Notes: a model not told the origin generated them from the sequence alone. A stretch of 64,000 bases of DNA from Cohnella faecalis (GCF_003570905.1 NZ_QXJM01000039.1:868001-932000); one strand, 5' to 3'; positions 8,364-18,472 are shown, numbered from the stretch's first letter. Program-made: numbers and translations.

Positions 8364-9980
8364 TTGCTGACGATGCTGGTTGTGGACGACGAGATTTACG
8401 CGTTGAAAGGGATTACGCAAGGAATCGACTGGAGCGATCTGCCGATATCGGTCATCCTCGAAGCGGAGAACGTGGACCAGGCGAAGCGGAAGCTGCAGGA
8501 GAATAAGGTCGATCTGGTCATCTCGGACATCGAAATGCCGGGAGCGAACGGAATCGAGCTGCTTCGTTATATCCGGGAAGCGGCTCCGGCGACGCTGACG
8601 GTATTTTTGACCGGGCACGCCCGGTTTGAATACGCGCAAGAGGCTCTTCAATACGGCTGCTTCGATTATGTTCTCAAGCCGGTCGATCATGATGTGTTAA
8701 AAGAAATCGTGAAGCGAGCCATTGAGGAAATCGAGCGGAGGCAGGAGCGGCAGGCATTCGAGGAAATGCTTGAGAAGTATCGTCGCCATTGGAAAAATCA
8801 GCTGCCGATTCTGGTGGAGAAGTTCTGGCAGGAGGTGCTGGCCGGGAGAGGGCCTGCCGGACAAGATCGCCTTGACCGGGAGTTCGCGATGTACGATATC
8901 CCGCTGTCCGCAGGCGATCGCGTGCTGCCGGTGCTGCTCAGCATCGAGCAATGGGACGTCGAGCTGGACGCTCGCGACGAGAGCATCATGGAATATGCCG
9001 TGCGCAAGGCGGCTGCCGAAATTATATTGGGCGACCGGAAGGGGGCCGTGCTCCAGGATCGCAACGACGTCAATCTCGTGCTCGTCTATTTGCCCGACGG
9101 GGCGCTTGCTGACCGGGATGCGCTGAAGACGGCATGCCTGCAATACGTAAGAGCTTCCAACGATTATTTTCATTGCCGCGTATCCTGTTATGTGGGCGAC
9201 ACGGTCCGGATCGGCGAAATTGCGGGTTCGGTCGAGCGGCTGTCGCAGCTGGAGCGCGCCAATATTTCCAATCCGCAGACGGTGGTAGACGGACTGGAGA
9301 GCGGGGAAGCGTTAGGCGGGAGCGCAGCCGGGCCGAGCTTGCCTTCCTTCATGGAATGGGGCATTTTGCTCGATAACGGAAGCATCGATGAGCTCGTTCT
9401 TGCGGTTAATGAGACGCTGCGCCGTTTTCAGGAAGAGAGCGTCAGCCGGGAGACGCTTGAGCTGTTCTACTTCGGCTTCGTTCATATGCTGTTCCAGGCG
9501 GCGCATCGCAAAGGGGTTTCGATCTACGACGCGCTGGCGGTGCAGGAGATGAACGACGGACAGTTCGCCCGGACGCCGCTGCACATGCAAGCGTGGGCGG
9601 TCAAGATGGTGCAGAAGGCGGGGCAGGCGTTCCAGGATCGCCATCGCGACGCATCTGCCGTCATTGCTAAAATTCAATCGTTCATCCAGGACAATATCCA
9701 TAAGGAATTGGGGCGGGACGATATTGCCGGCGCGGTATACCGTAATCCGGCGTATTTATCGAGGATGTTCCGCAAGGAGACGGGGCTCTCCTTGACCGAC
9801 TATATCGCGCAAGCGAAAATAGAACGGGCGAAGCGGCTGCTAATCGATACGAACGACAAGGTGAGCCATATCGCCGAAGGGATTGGCTATACGCACTTTT
9901 CCTATTTCGCTAAGCTGTTCAAGAAAATGACCGGCATGACGCCGCAGGATTATCGCAAGAAGCACCAGACGCTGCATTGA
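8364..9980 (+). CDS. YesN-type response regulator with AraC DNA-binding domain
   Basis: This 538-residue protein begins with a receiver domain: MLVVDDE, phospho-acceptor Asp in VISDIEMPGANG near residue 55, and the K of DYVLKPVD. A long middle region of about 270 residues follows, then a C-terminal AraC double helix-turn-helix (AGAVYRNPAYLSRMFRKET, VSHIAEGIGYTHFSYFAKLF). I choose TTG 8364 because AAAGGGGGC lies 6 bases upstream; the ATG at 8373 is 15 bases away. It pairs with the YesM-type kinase and likely activates the nearby ABC importer genes. Confidence 0.92.
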   Translation: MLTMLVVDDEIYALKGITQGIDWSDLPISVILEAENVDQAKRKLQENKVDLVISDIEMPGANGIELLRYIREAAPATLTVFLTGHARFEYAQEALQYGCFDYVLKPVDHDVLKEIVKRAIEEIERRQERQAFEEMLEKYRRHWKNQLPILVEKFWQEVLAGRGPAGQDRLDREFAMYDIPLSAGDRVLPVLLSIEQWDVELDARDESIMEYAVRKAAAEIILGDRKGAVLQDRNDVNLVLVYLPDGALADRDALKTACLQYVRASNDYFHCRVSCYVGDTVRIGEIAGSVERLSQLERANISNPQTVVDGLESGEALGGSAAGPSLPSFMEWGILLDNGSIDELVLAVNETLRRFQEESVSRETLELFYFGFVHMLFQAAHRKGVSIYDALAVQEMNDGQFARTPLHMQAWAVKMVQKAGQAFQDRHRDASAVIAKIQSFIQDNIHKELGRDDIAGAVYRNPAYLSRMFRKETGLSLTDYIAQAKIERAKRLLIDTNDKVSHIAEGIGYTHFSYFAKLFKKMTGMTPQDYRKKHQTLH

Positions 9981-9997
9981 TAGCAATGCTCGCGCCG

Positions 9998-10026
9998 CCC
10001 GTCTCGATGAGAGACGGGTTTTTTTG
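9998..10026 (+). terminator. Rho-independent terminator after the YesN regulator
   Basis: CCCGTCTC (9998-10005) pairs with GAGACGGG (10011-10018) over a GATGA loop, followed by seven or more T residues. Confidence 0.93.
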
Positions 10027-10077
10027 TTCTTGGCTCGGGCTGGTGGTGGGCGGGGCTATTGGCGGGTGGCGGGCGAG

Positions 10078-11048
10078 GATAGTAACTGAGGGTGCCTTAT
10101 TGGGCGGGGCATGCCGCCAGTGGACGCGGATAGTAACCGAGGGTGCCTTATTTCGCCGCTCCCCCGTCCATCCGTCCGAGATAGTAACCGAGAGTGCCTT
10201 ATTTCGCCGCTCTCCCGTCCATCCGTCCGAGATAGTAACCGAGAGTGTCTTATTTCGCCGCTCTCCCGTTCATCCGCCCGAAGATAGTAACCGAGGGTGT
10301 CTTATTTCGCCGCTCCCCGTCCATCCGTCCGAGATAGTAACCGAGAGTGTCTTATTTCGCCGCTCTCCCGTTCATCCGTCCGAAGATAGTAACCGAGGGT
10401 GTCTTATTTCGCCGCTCTCCCGTCCATCCGCCCGAGATAGTAACCGAGGGTGTCTTATTTCGCCGCTCACCCCGATCATCCGCCCGAGATAGTAACCGAG
10501 AGTGCCTTATTTCGCCGCTCCCCCGTCCATCCGTCCGAGATAGTAACCGAGAGTGCCTTATTTCGCCGCTCCCCGTCCATCCGTCCGAGATAGTAACCGA
10601 GAGTGTCTTATTTCGCCGCTCTCCCGTTCATCCGTCCGAGATAGTAACCGAGAGTGCCTTATTTCGCGGCTCCCCCGTCCATCCGCCCGAGATAGTAACC
10701 GAGAGTGTCTTATTTCGCCGCTCTCCCGTTCATCCGTCCGAAGATAGTAACCGAGGGTGTCTTATTTCGCCGCTCTCCCGTTCATCCGCCCGAGATAGTA
10801 ACTGTGGGTGTCTTATTTCGCCGCTCTCCCGTTCATCCGCCCGAGATAGTAACTGTGGGTGCCTTATTTGGCGGGGAACGGGGCCGCTGGGCGTGGATAG
10901 TAACTGTGGGTGCCTTATTTGACGGGGAACAGGGTCGCTGGGCGAGGATAGTAACTGTGGGTGCCTTATTTGGCGGGGAACGGGGTCGCTGGGCGTGGAT
11001 AGTAACCGAGAGTGCCTTATTTGGCGGGGAACGGGGCGGTGTGCGTGA
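10078..11048 (+). repeat. 51-bp tandem repeat array, 19 units
   Basis: Nineteen units begin with GATAGTAAC at 10078, 10129, 10180, 10231, 10283, 10333, 10385, 10436, 10488, 10539, 10589, 10640, 10691, 10743, 10794, 10845, 10896, 10947 and 10998, so the period is 51 bp with occasional 50 or 52. The first 24 bases (GATAGTAACYGAGRGTGYCTTATTT) are conserved in all units. The second half has two types: a pyrimidine-rich CGCCGCTC...CCCGT.CATCCG.CCGA half in units 2-15 and a purine-rich GGCGGGGAACGGGG.CGCTGGGCG half in units 1 and 16-19. Because 51 is divisible by 3, spurious ORFs run through it, but the 50/52-bp units switch frame, so I treat it as noncoding. It lies between a terminator and an ABC operon. 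Confidence 0.95.
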
Positions 11049-11220
11049 ACTGGGGGAGCACCCCTCGGCGCCGTTCGCACTCCCAATAGCCGTAATCGGA
11101 AAAGGTTTTCCTAAAGTCACCAAAGTGCTATTTAGGTCATCCCAGTAGATAGATGGGCGGCTCGTTCCCCCTGTACAATGAGATCACGGAGAGACGAAAT
11201 ACACGAGAGACAAAGGACTG

Positions 11221-12215
11221 ATGGAGATGGAACAGGTTGCGAAAACGGCGTTGCCCGCCAAGATCAAAGCCCGCAAAGTTAAGACTCTCAACCAAGGCTA
11301 CTGGCAAAGATACGGCGTTTTCTATCTGATGATGGCTCCCGCGCTGATCGTGCTGCTCATTAACAACTACGTGCCGATGATCGGCGGCCTGATCGCGTTC
11401 AAGAACATGACGTACGAGTCCCCGAGCTTTTTCGAAAATTTCAAAAACAGCCCTTGGTTGGCTTTCAAAATTTTGAATATTTGTTCAATTCGAGCGACGC
11501 ATGGCTAATTACCGCAATACGATCGCCTACAACGCGGTGTTCATCCTCCTGAACCTCATAGTAGGCGTCGGCATCGCGCTTATGTTCCACAACATGAGAA
11601 GCAAGCTGCTCGCCAAGTTCCATCAGACGACGATGTTCCTCCCGTACTTTTTATCGATGATTATCGTCTCGTACCTCGTATACGGCTTCCTGAATCCCGA
11701 TATCGGGGTCATGAACAAATCGTTCCTCCCGATGTTCGGCAACGACGAAGGAGTCATGTGGTACTCGGATCCGAAATGGTGGCCTCTCATCCTTCCGATA
11801 GTAAACACTTGGAAATTTATCGGGTACTATGCGGTATTTGATTATCTGGCGGCCATAATCGGGATCGACAATGAATATTACGAAGCGGCTCACATCGATG
11901 GCGCCTCCAAGTGGAGACAAGTATGGAGCATTACGGTGCGCTCATCCGGCCCGTCATTATTATCCTCACTCTTCTGCAGATCGGCCGGATTTTCTACGCG
12001 ACTTCGGATTGTTCTTCCAAGTGACGCAGAACGCGGGCGCGCTCTATGACAAGACGCTCATTATCGACACTTACGTCTATCAAGGGTTTCTAGTCTCCGG
12101 CGATATCGGAATGTCTTCCGCAGCAGGGCTGTATCAAGCCGTCGTCGGCTTCGTGCTGGTTCTTTCGTCCAACCTCATCGTTCGTCGGATCAGCAAGGAA
12201 GACGCCCTGTTCTAA
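11221..12215 (+). pseudogene. LplB-like ABC sugar permease, frameshifted
   Basis: Read across three frames this is one complete permease of the LplB/YtcP-associated type: N-terminal GYWQRYGVFYLMMAPALIV, then NTIAYNAVFILLNLIVG, the ABC-permease loop YYEAAHIDGASKWRQVWSIT, and the C-terminal QNAGALYDKTLIIDTYVY. Four single-base losses break it: an A near 11466 (AAAAA to AAAA), a C near 11511, a C near 11938 and a G near 12001. No nonsense or radical substitutions accompany them, which looks more like base-calling error than decay. It would form the membrane channel of a sugar or oligosaccharide importer with the next permease and the binding protein at 13243. No ATPase is encoded nearby; a shared MsmX-type ATPase is expected. 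Confidence 0.85.
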
Positions 12216-12241
12216 GAGCATTCGAATAAGGAGGCAAGTCC

Positions 12242-13171
12242 ATGGCAACCGCGGCATTCAAAAAGAAAAATTCGACGTCAACCAAATATCCGTTGGCTCC
12301 AACCTTGCGATCAATTCGTTCTTCTGGATTTACACGGCGCTGTGCGTTTTCCCGCTGCTGCTCGTCATCGCCGTATCGTTCTCGGATGAGAAGACGGTAT
12401 TGATAAGCGGATACAGCTTTTGGCCGGAAAAATGGAGCATCGAATCCTATAAGTTCCTGTTCAACGACTACATGGCCATCGTGAAATCGTACGGAGTATC
12501 GATCTTCGTCACCGTCGTCGGAACGGCTATCTCTTTGACGATAATGACTATGTACGCTTATCCGATTTCCGGCGCGACTTCAAGCATCGCAATCTTTTTT
12601 CCTTCCTTATGTTTTTCACGATTTTGTTCAATAGCGGTCTCGTTCCTTTTATCTCGTATACAAGCAAGGCCTTCATCTTCAGAACACGATGCTCGTATTG
12701 ATGATTCCGTTGTTCGTGCAAGGATTTTTCGTCTTCGTGATCCGGACCTTTTTTCCAAAATCAAGTGCCTCCGGCTTTGATCGAATCGGCCAAAATAGAC
12801 GGAGCAGGCGAGCTTCGAACATTTTTCCAGATCGTCCTGCCGCTGTCGCTTCCGGTTCTCGCCTCGGTCGGTCTGCTCGTCACGCTTAACTACTGGAACG
12901 ACTGGTTTCTCAGCGTATTGTTCATTCGCGAGACGACGGGCCGCAGACGATTCAATTCCGGATGTACCGCACGCTGCTCGACATCCAGTATCTCAGCTCC
13001 AACGCCCAGGCATACTCGGCCATCATGCAAGCGAATCCGAACTTCACGGTGCCGAGCGAAACAGCGAGAATGGCGATGGGCATCGTCGGGATCGGGCCGA
13101 TTATTTTCCTCTATCCGTTCGTGCAGCGCTACTTCGTGGCAGGCTTGACCGTAGGCGCGGTCAAGGGCTAA
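12242..13171 (+). pseudogene. YtcP-like (CUT1) ABC sugar permease, frameshifted
   Basis: The ATG at 12242 follows AGGAGG, and the product in corrected frames is a full YtcP-type permease: INSFFWIYTALCVFPLLLVI, SGYSFWPEKWSIESYKFLF, the loop PPALIESAKIDGAGELRTFF, and the C-terminus FVQRYFVAGLTVGAVKG. At least five frame changes occur: one in the A-run near 12268, a lost C near 12571, changes around 12645-12690, an extra T near 12752 and one near 12935. All residues between them stay family-like, so the gene may be intact in the organism. It lies 26 bp after the LplB-like gene and 71 bp before the binding protein. Confidence 0.83.
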
Positions 13172-13242
13172 GCTTGGCTTCTACCGGTTACCGGCCGGTT
13201 CTAGCATACGTATTCATTCATTAGAAAAGGGAGGCAACACCC

Positions 13243-14832
13243 ATGCTCAAAACGAGCAAAAAATTCGGCAAGTCATCGGCCATTATGCTGGCAACGGCGA
13301 TGTCCTTTGTCCTCATCCTGTCGGCTTGCGGCAACGACAAAAACAAAACCGGAGGCAACGAAGCGTCGCCTGTTCCGCCTTCGAGCGAATCCGCGTCGCC
13401 TACGGCAAGCGAATCTTCGTCGCCGGACACCAAGCTGAGCGACTACAACCTGACGCTCTTCCTGCCGGGTACGACTCCGAAAGACGAGCAGAAGGTCGAA
13501 GCCGAAATCAACAAATACCTCAAAGACAAAATCAACGCGACCCTCGATCTTCGTTTCGTCGACTGGGGGCAATGGGATAACAAGATGAACCTGGCCATTG
13601 CGAGCCGCGATCCGATGGACATTATTTTCACGGCTGCCTGGAACGGCCATGCCGCCAACGTTGCGAAGAAAGCGTTCCTGGCGCTGAACGATCCAAACGG
13701 CCCCAAAGGCAATCTGATCGAGCAATACGGCCAAGATATTACGGCTACGCTGCCCGAGCAGTTTCTCAAAGGCGCCAAAATCGACGGCCTCAACTACGGC
13801 ATTCCTTCGAACAAGGAGCTGGCGGAGCAGGGCGGCATCATCTATCGCAAAGATATCGCCGACGAGCTCGGTCTGACGGACAAAATCGAAGCGGTCAAAA
13901 CGATCGCCGATCTAGAGCCGATTCTGGCCGAAGTGAAAGCGAAAAAGCCCGATATGATCCCGGTTTTCATGCGCGACGGCGAGAACTTCAACGCTCACTA
14001 TTTTTCCAAATTCGACTACCTCGGCGACAACACGATCGACGGCGTCGTCATGAAGGACGGCACGGATACGACGGTACTGGCCCGTTACGACCAACCGCGC
14101 TACAAAGAAACGTTGGCGATTACCCGCGATTTTTTCAAAAAAGGCTACATTAACAAAGACGCGGCTACGACGCAGCTCGGCGTTAACGACGCGATGAAAA
14201 AAGGCAACGTATTCATGGTGCCGTCCCCGCTGAAGCCAGGCAAAGACGCGGAGCTCGCGAACGCTACGAACTTGGCCGGCAAGCTGAAGCAGGTCGCCAT
14301 GACGGAACGCACGGTAGCTACGAGCGATACGGCCGGCGCTATGCTGGGCATTTCCTCGACATCCGGCAATCCGGAGCGCGCGATGATGTTCATCAACCTG
14401 CTCCATTCCGATAAGTACTTGAATAACCTGATCAACTTCGGCATCGAGGGCGACCACTATACCCGCAGCGGCGAAATTATTACTCCGAACGATAATACCG
14501 GCAACTACTCGATCGGCGCGGCGTGGATGCTCGGCAGCCAGTTCCTGAACTATGTATGGAATACGGAAGCTTCGGACAAATGGGAGCAGTTCAAAGCGTT
14601 CAACACGGATGCTCACAACTCTCCGGCGCTGGGCTTCACGTTCAACGCGGTGCCTGTCAAATCGCAAGCTTCGATCATGAACAACATTCGCAAGCAATAC
14701 GATCCGGGTCTGGATACCGGCTCAATCGATCCGTCCAAAGCCGAAGAATATTACAAAAAGCTGAAAGCTAACGGTCTGGACGACGTTGTCAAAGAGAAAC
14801 AAGCTCAGCTGAACAAATTCCTCGGCAAATAA
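13243..14832 (+). CDS. Extracellular solute-binding lipoprotein (LipO-like, DUF3502 C-terminus)
   Basis: This 529-residue lipoprotein has a signal peptide with lipobox ILSAC (Cys about residue 28), then a Ser/Pro/Glu-rich linker to about residue 65, then a family 1 binding-protein fold. The C-terminal part (YDPGLDTGSIDPSKAEEYY, KLKANGLDDVVKEKQAQLN) matches the DUF3502 segment of LipO/YtcQ-type proteins. It would deliver an oligosaccharide to the two upstream permeases. The start ATG follows GGGAGGC. A terminator sits 18 bp after the stop. The gene is intact, unlike its permeases, which makes their frameshifts suspicious. Confidence 0.93.
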   Translation: MLKTSKKFGKSSAIMLATAMSFVLILSACGNDKNKTGGNEASPVPPSSESASPTASESSSPDTKLSDYNLTLFLPGTTPKDEQKVEAEINKYLKDKINATLDLRFVDWGQWDNKMNLAIASRDPMDIIFTAAWNGHAANVAKKAFLALNDPNGPKGNLIEQYGQDITATLPEQFLKGAKIDGLNYGIPSNKELAEQGGIIYRKDIADELGLTDKIEAVKTIADLEPILAEVKAKKPDMIPVFMRDGENFNAHYFSKFDYLGDNTIDGVVMKDGTDTTVLARYDQPRYKETLAITRDFFKKGYINKDAATTQLGVNDAMKKGNVFMVPSPLKPGKDAELANATNLAGKLKQVAMTERTVATSDTAGAMLGISSTSGNPERAMMFINLLHSDKYLNNLINFGIEGDHYTRSGEIITPNDNTGNYSIGAAWMLGSQFLNYVWNTEASDKWEQFKAFNTDAHNSPALGFTFNAVPVKSQASIMNNIRKQYDPGLDTGSIDPSKAEEYYKKLKANGLDDVVKEKQAQLNKFLGK

Positions 14833-14849
14833 GACGGTATGGAGAAGCG

Positions 14850-14886
14850 AAAACCGCCCGGCGCATCGTCGCCTGGCGGTTTTTTA
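14850..14886 (+). terminator. Rho-independent terminator after the binding-protein gene
   Basis: AAAACCGCC (from 14850) pairs with GGCGGTTTTTT (to 14886) with an inner GGCG/CGCC extension. Confidence 0.9.
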
Positions 14887-15005
14887 CAGTTGACGGGGGA
14901 TGTGAGGAATCGTTCACTTGGCTGTCGTTGACATTGGCTTTACGTTTCGATAGCATGAATGTGAAGAAGTCGAACGGTCGGTACATAGGAAAGGGAGCTG
15001 GGGAC

Positions 15006-15799
15006 TTGCAACCGGGTATATTGGTCATTAGTCACGGCTCTCGCGAACCCGGCTGGGTCGAGCTCGTGGACGAGACGATGGGCTCGGTTCGCGAAGCGCT
15101 GGGCAGCGACGTTCCGACGGAGGCTGCTTTTCTGGAGCTTGTGGACGGGCGGCTTATCCAGGACGGTATCGATCGTCTGGAAGCGGCCGGAGCGTCGTCT
15201 ATATTGGCGATTCCGCTGTTTGTCTCATCGGGAAGCACGCATGTGGATGAGATCGGCTGGGCGCTGGGCGCTCATGCTCATTGTCGCACGGAGACGGATT
15301 TGGAGCCTTTTCGCTTGAAGGCTTCGCTTGCGTACGGAAGCCCGATGGACGAGGCGGAGCAACTGGTCGACGTGCTGCTTGAACGCGCGCTCGCTCTTTC
15401 GGCGGGCGAGGCTGGGTGCGAGAGCTTGCTACTTATTGCGCATGGCAGCGATGCGGCGGGTTTTCGAGAGGCGTGGGAGCGCGGGATGAACGGCGTTGCC
15501 GCCGAAGTATGCAGACGCGGCGGATTTGCCGATGCGGAGACCGCGATGCTGCGGCTGGATGAAGTTCCCGAACGATGGGGGAGCTGAGGCGGAGGCGGCC
15601 TTCGGATCGGATTTTGGCGGTTCCGTTGTTCCTGAGCGAAGGTTATTTCACGTCTGTCGTCATTCCTCGCAAGCTTCAAGGCTTGGAGTGCCGTTACGAG
15701 GGCAAGGCGCTTATGCCGCATGTCCGCATTACGGACTGGGTCGTTCGGCAAGCGTCCGATTGGTTGGCTAAAGAGAGTAAGAAGAGGGGATCTTCGTGA
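15006..15799 (+). pseudogene. Two-domain CbiX/SirB-type sirohydrochlorin chelatase, one frameshift
   Basis: The first reading frame (TTG 15006, preceded by AAGGGAG at 8 bases) gives a CbiX domain beginning ILVISHGSREPGW and a second repeat beginning LLLIAHGSDAAGF. A single-base loss near 15570 then moves the end into another frame, where RILAVPLFLSEGYFTSVVIP and the C-terminus follow without a gap. CbiX/SirB enzymes insert Co or Fe into sirohydrochlorin for B12 or siroheme synthesis; the active-site His of each HGS motif is present. The stop overlaps the next start (GTGA), so the genes are translationally coupled. No other tetrapyrrole gene is nearby, so the metal is unknown. The frameshift may be a sequencing error. 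Confidence 0.85.
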
Positions 15800-16746
15800 A
15801 CATCATTAGAGCCCGGTTAATTTATAATCCGACTTCCGGCCGGGAGGAAGTTCGTCGGCGGCTGCCCGCCATTCTGCAACGACTGGAGCGGGGCGGAATC
15901 GAAACGTCCTGCCATGCGACGGAAGGCGAAGGCGACGCTATTCGCGCCGCATCCGACGCAGTGGAGCGCGGCTTCGATATGGTTATTTCCGCGGGAGGCG
16001 ACGGCACGCTTAACGAAGTCGTCAGCGGACTTGCGGGTCATGAGAAGCGCCCGGCGTTGGCGATTTTGCCGCTTGGGACGACGAACGATTTCGCGAGAGC
16101 CCATGGCATTCCGAAGCGCTGGTCGGACGCTTGCGATTTGATTACGAAGCGGTACACCCGTCCGGTGGACGTCGGTCTTGCTGGCGATAAGTACTTCATT
16201 AATATCGCAGGCGGCGGTTCGCTGACCGAGCTTACCTATGAAGTGCCAAGCAAGCTGAAGACGATGGTCGGTCAGCTCGCTTATTATATGAAGGGGCTTG
16301 AGAAGATTACGCGCCTTCAAGCTATTCCGATGCGAATTACCGCCGAAGGAGTCGGCGAATTCGACGAGGAGTTCATGCTGTTCCTGATCGCGAACAGCAA
16401 TTCCGTCGCCGGGTTCGATCGTCTCGCGCCGGACGCGAGCACGAACGACGGCGTATTCGACGTGCTCGCGCTGCGCAAATGCAACTTGGCGGAGTTCATC
16501 CGAATCGCCACGATGGTTATGCGGGGCGAGCGGGTTATGCACGATCCGCATTTTATTTATTTTCAGAGCAGCAGTATCCGCGTCGAGGCGGACAACCGCG
16601 TGCAGCTTAACCTGGACGGCGAGTTCGGGGGGACGCTGCCCTGCACGTTCTCGATTCTCCCGTCGCATATCGACGTCATCATGGACGAGCACGGCGAGTC
16701 CACTTATCGCGGCGGCAACGGCAGCGGCCGGGGCCTGCACCTATGA
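15796..16746 (+). CDS. dgkB: Diacylglycerol kinase (DgkB family)
   Basis: This 316-residue cytosolic lipid kinase carries RLIYNPTSGREE at the N-terminus, the nucleotide-binding motif SAGGDGTLNEVVSG near residue 70, and LPLGTTNDFARA near residue 96, all diagnostic of the DAGK/YegS family and close to B. subtilis DgkB. It phosphorylates diacylglycerol to phosphatidate, recycling lipid left by lipoteichoic acid synthesis. The GTG start at 15796 overlaps the upstream stop by four bases (GTGA), and its own stop overlaps the ATG of the RlmCD gene (ATGA). In Firmicutes dgkB and rlmCD are common neighbours. Confidence 0.95.
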   Translation: MNIIRARLIYNPTSGREEVRRRLPAILQRLERGGIETSCHATEGEGDAIRAASDAVERGFDMVISAGGDGTLNEVVSGLAGHEKRPALAILPLGTTNDFARAHGIPKRWSDACDLITKRYTRPVDVGLAGDKYFINIAGGGSLTELTYEVPSKLKTMVGQLAYYMKGLEKITRLQAIPMRITAEGVGEFDEEFMLFLIANSNSVAGFDRLAPDASTNDGVFDVLALRKCNLAEFIRIATMVMRGERVMHDPHFIYFQSSSIRVEADNRVQLNLDGEFGGTLPCTFSILPSHIDVIMDEHGESTYRGGNGSGRGLHL

Positions 16747-18457
16747 GCGGCAAAGGCTCGAAGTCGTCGGGCGGGGCTAGAGGGGCTAGGCCGGAGGCGG
16801 GAGTGACGGGGGGCGGAAGTTCTTCGAGAGGTGAAAGAAAAGGCGGATTCGGCACAGGTTCTTCGAAGGGCGAAAGCGGGACTGGTTCGAGAGCGGGCGC
16901 GTCGAGAGGCGAAACCAGGAGCGGTTTCGGTGCGGGATCGTCGAGAGGCGTCGGCCGCGATGGAAAGACGGTAAGGGGCGGTTCGGATGGTCGCCATCGC
17001 AAAAGTACGGCGTCCAAGCTCGAAGGAGTGCCTGTGTCGGTAGGCCAACGTTTCGAGAGCGATATAATCGGATTAACGCATGAAGGCGAGGGGGTAGGCC
17101 GCGTTGAGGGCTATACCCTCTTTGTTCGTGGGGCGCTGCCCGGCGAACGAGTGGAAGCGGAAGTCGTCAGCGTCGGTAAATCGTTCGGACGGTCGCGAAT
17201 GGTTCGAATTATATCAGTAGGGGAAGAGAGACAGGACGCTCCTTGCCCGATTTACGATAGCTGCGGCGGCTGCCAGCTCCAGCATCTGGATTATGCCGCG
17301 CAGCTTCGCTGGAAACGGCAGCATGTTGTAGACAATCTGGTGCGGATCGGGAAGCTAACCGTTGAAGGCGAGCCTTCGAAATTGACGGCAGACGGGACGG
17401 CGGCGGGAAGTGCAAATCCGGTCATCGTCCGCGACACGATCGGCATGTCCGAGCCATGGCGCTACCGGAACAAAGCGCAGGTGCCGATCGGCGCGTCGCC
17501 GGAAGGCGGACGACGGCTGATCGGCGGTTTTTACGAGCATGGCAGCCACGACATCGTTGAAATGGACGAATGCCTCATCCAGCAATCGGAGAACGAGCAG
17601 ACGGTTCGCGCGGTGAAGGAGGCGGCAAGCCTACTAGATATTAACGCATACGACCGGGTCACAGGCCGAGGTCAGCTTCGCCATGTCGTCGTCCGCCATG
17701 CCATTTCGACAGGTCAACGGATGGTCGTGCTGGTGACGAACGGACGCGATCTGAAGCATAGGGACGAGCTTGTGTCGCTCATTCGGCAGAACGTACCGGG
17801 CGTTGCGAGCATCTGCCAGAACGTGAATACGGTGAACAGCCCTGTCGTATTCGGCGAAGAGACCCATGTGCTATGGGGAGAGGACGTCATCTACGACGAA
17901 ATTGGGGCATCCAGTTCGCGATTTCCGCGCGATCCTTCTTTCAAGTGAACCCCGAGCAGACGGAGAAGCTTTACCGCGCGGCGGTTGACTACGCCGGGCT
18001 AAGCGGAGAAGAAACCGTCATCGACGCATATTGCGGAATCGGGACGATCTCGCTATTCCTCGCAAAGCACGCCCGCCGTGTGTACGGAGTGGAGATTATT
18101 CCAGAAGCGGTGGAAGATGCGCGCCGCAACGCGCTCCTCAACGGAATCCACAACGTCGAATTCGCCGTCGGCCCCGCTGAGGTCGTTATGCCCAAGTGGC
18201 AAGCGGAAGGAATCTCCCCTGAAGTCATTGTCGTCGATCCTCCCCGCAAGGGTTGTGACCCGGAGCTGCTGAACACGATGCTCCAGCTCAAGCCGGCGCG
18301 TATAGTATATGTGTCGTGCAACCCATCGACACTGGCAAGGGATTTGCGAGTGCTGGAGGATGGAGGCTACCGGACTGTAGAGGTTCAGCCGGTGGATATG
18401 TTTCCTCATACGGGGCATGTGGAGTGTTCAGTGTTACTTAAATGGGCGGGGGATTAA
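16743..18457 (+). pseudogene. rlmD: 23S rRNA (uracil-5-)-methyltransferase RlmCD, one frameshift, 3' end remodelled by insertion
   Basis: The product is a RumA/TrmA-family methyltransferase: TRAM domain at about residues 97-160, Fe-S cluster cysteines in CPIYDSCGGCQLQH, the SAM domain with [16 protein letters not shown], catalytic Cys in [16 protein letters not shown], and the C-terminal [12 protein letters not shown]. It makes m5U in 23S rRNA. The first 85 residues are an unusual Gly/Ser/Arg-rich low-complexity extension. A lost G in the run at about 17905 shifts the frame; otherwise all motifs are intact, so this may be a base-calling error. The last codons after CATGTGGA (18416) and a hairpin over the stop codon appear to come from the inserted element. 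Confidence 0.9.
18416..18423 (+). repeat. attL-like core in the rlmD tail (site A)
   Basis: CATGTGGA encodes the H-V-E of the conserved TrmA/RumA C-terminus. The same 8 bases recur at 27279, 31442, 47924 and 51342, and with one change at 49222, each time followed by an rlmD-like tail and stop. Confidence 0.65.
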
Positions 18458-18467
18458 TGTCCCCCGC
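18446..18467. terminator. Perfect hairpin between rlmD and the serine recombinase gene
   Basis: GCGGGGGA (18446-18453) pairs perfectly with TCCCCCGC (18460-18467) around TTAATG, and the rlmD stop codon TAA lies in the loop region. It separates two convergent genes and may end both transcripts, although it has no long T-tract. Confidence 0.65.
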
Positions 18468-18472
18468 TTGAT

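Noticed and set aside
10078..11048. CRISPR array
   Set aside because: The variable halves are near-identical between units rather than unique spacers, the repeat is not CRISPR-like, and no cas genes are in the window.
9977..11148. ORFs with repeated HPSEIVTES/SNRECLISPL-type peptides across the 51-bp array
   Set aside because: They arise because 51 is divisible by 3. The 50/52-bp units switch frames, several overlapping ORFs coexist, none has a convincing ribosome binding site, and none looks like a known protein.
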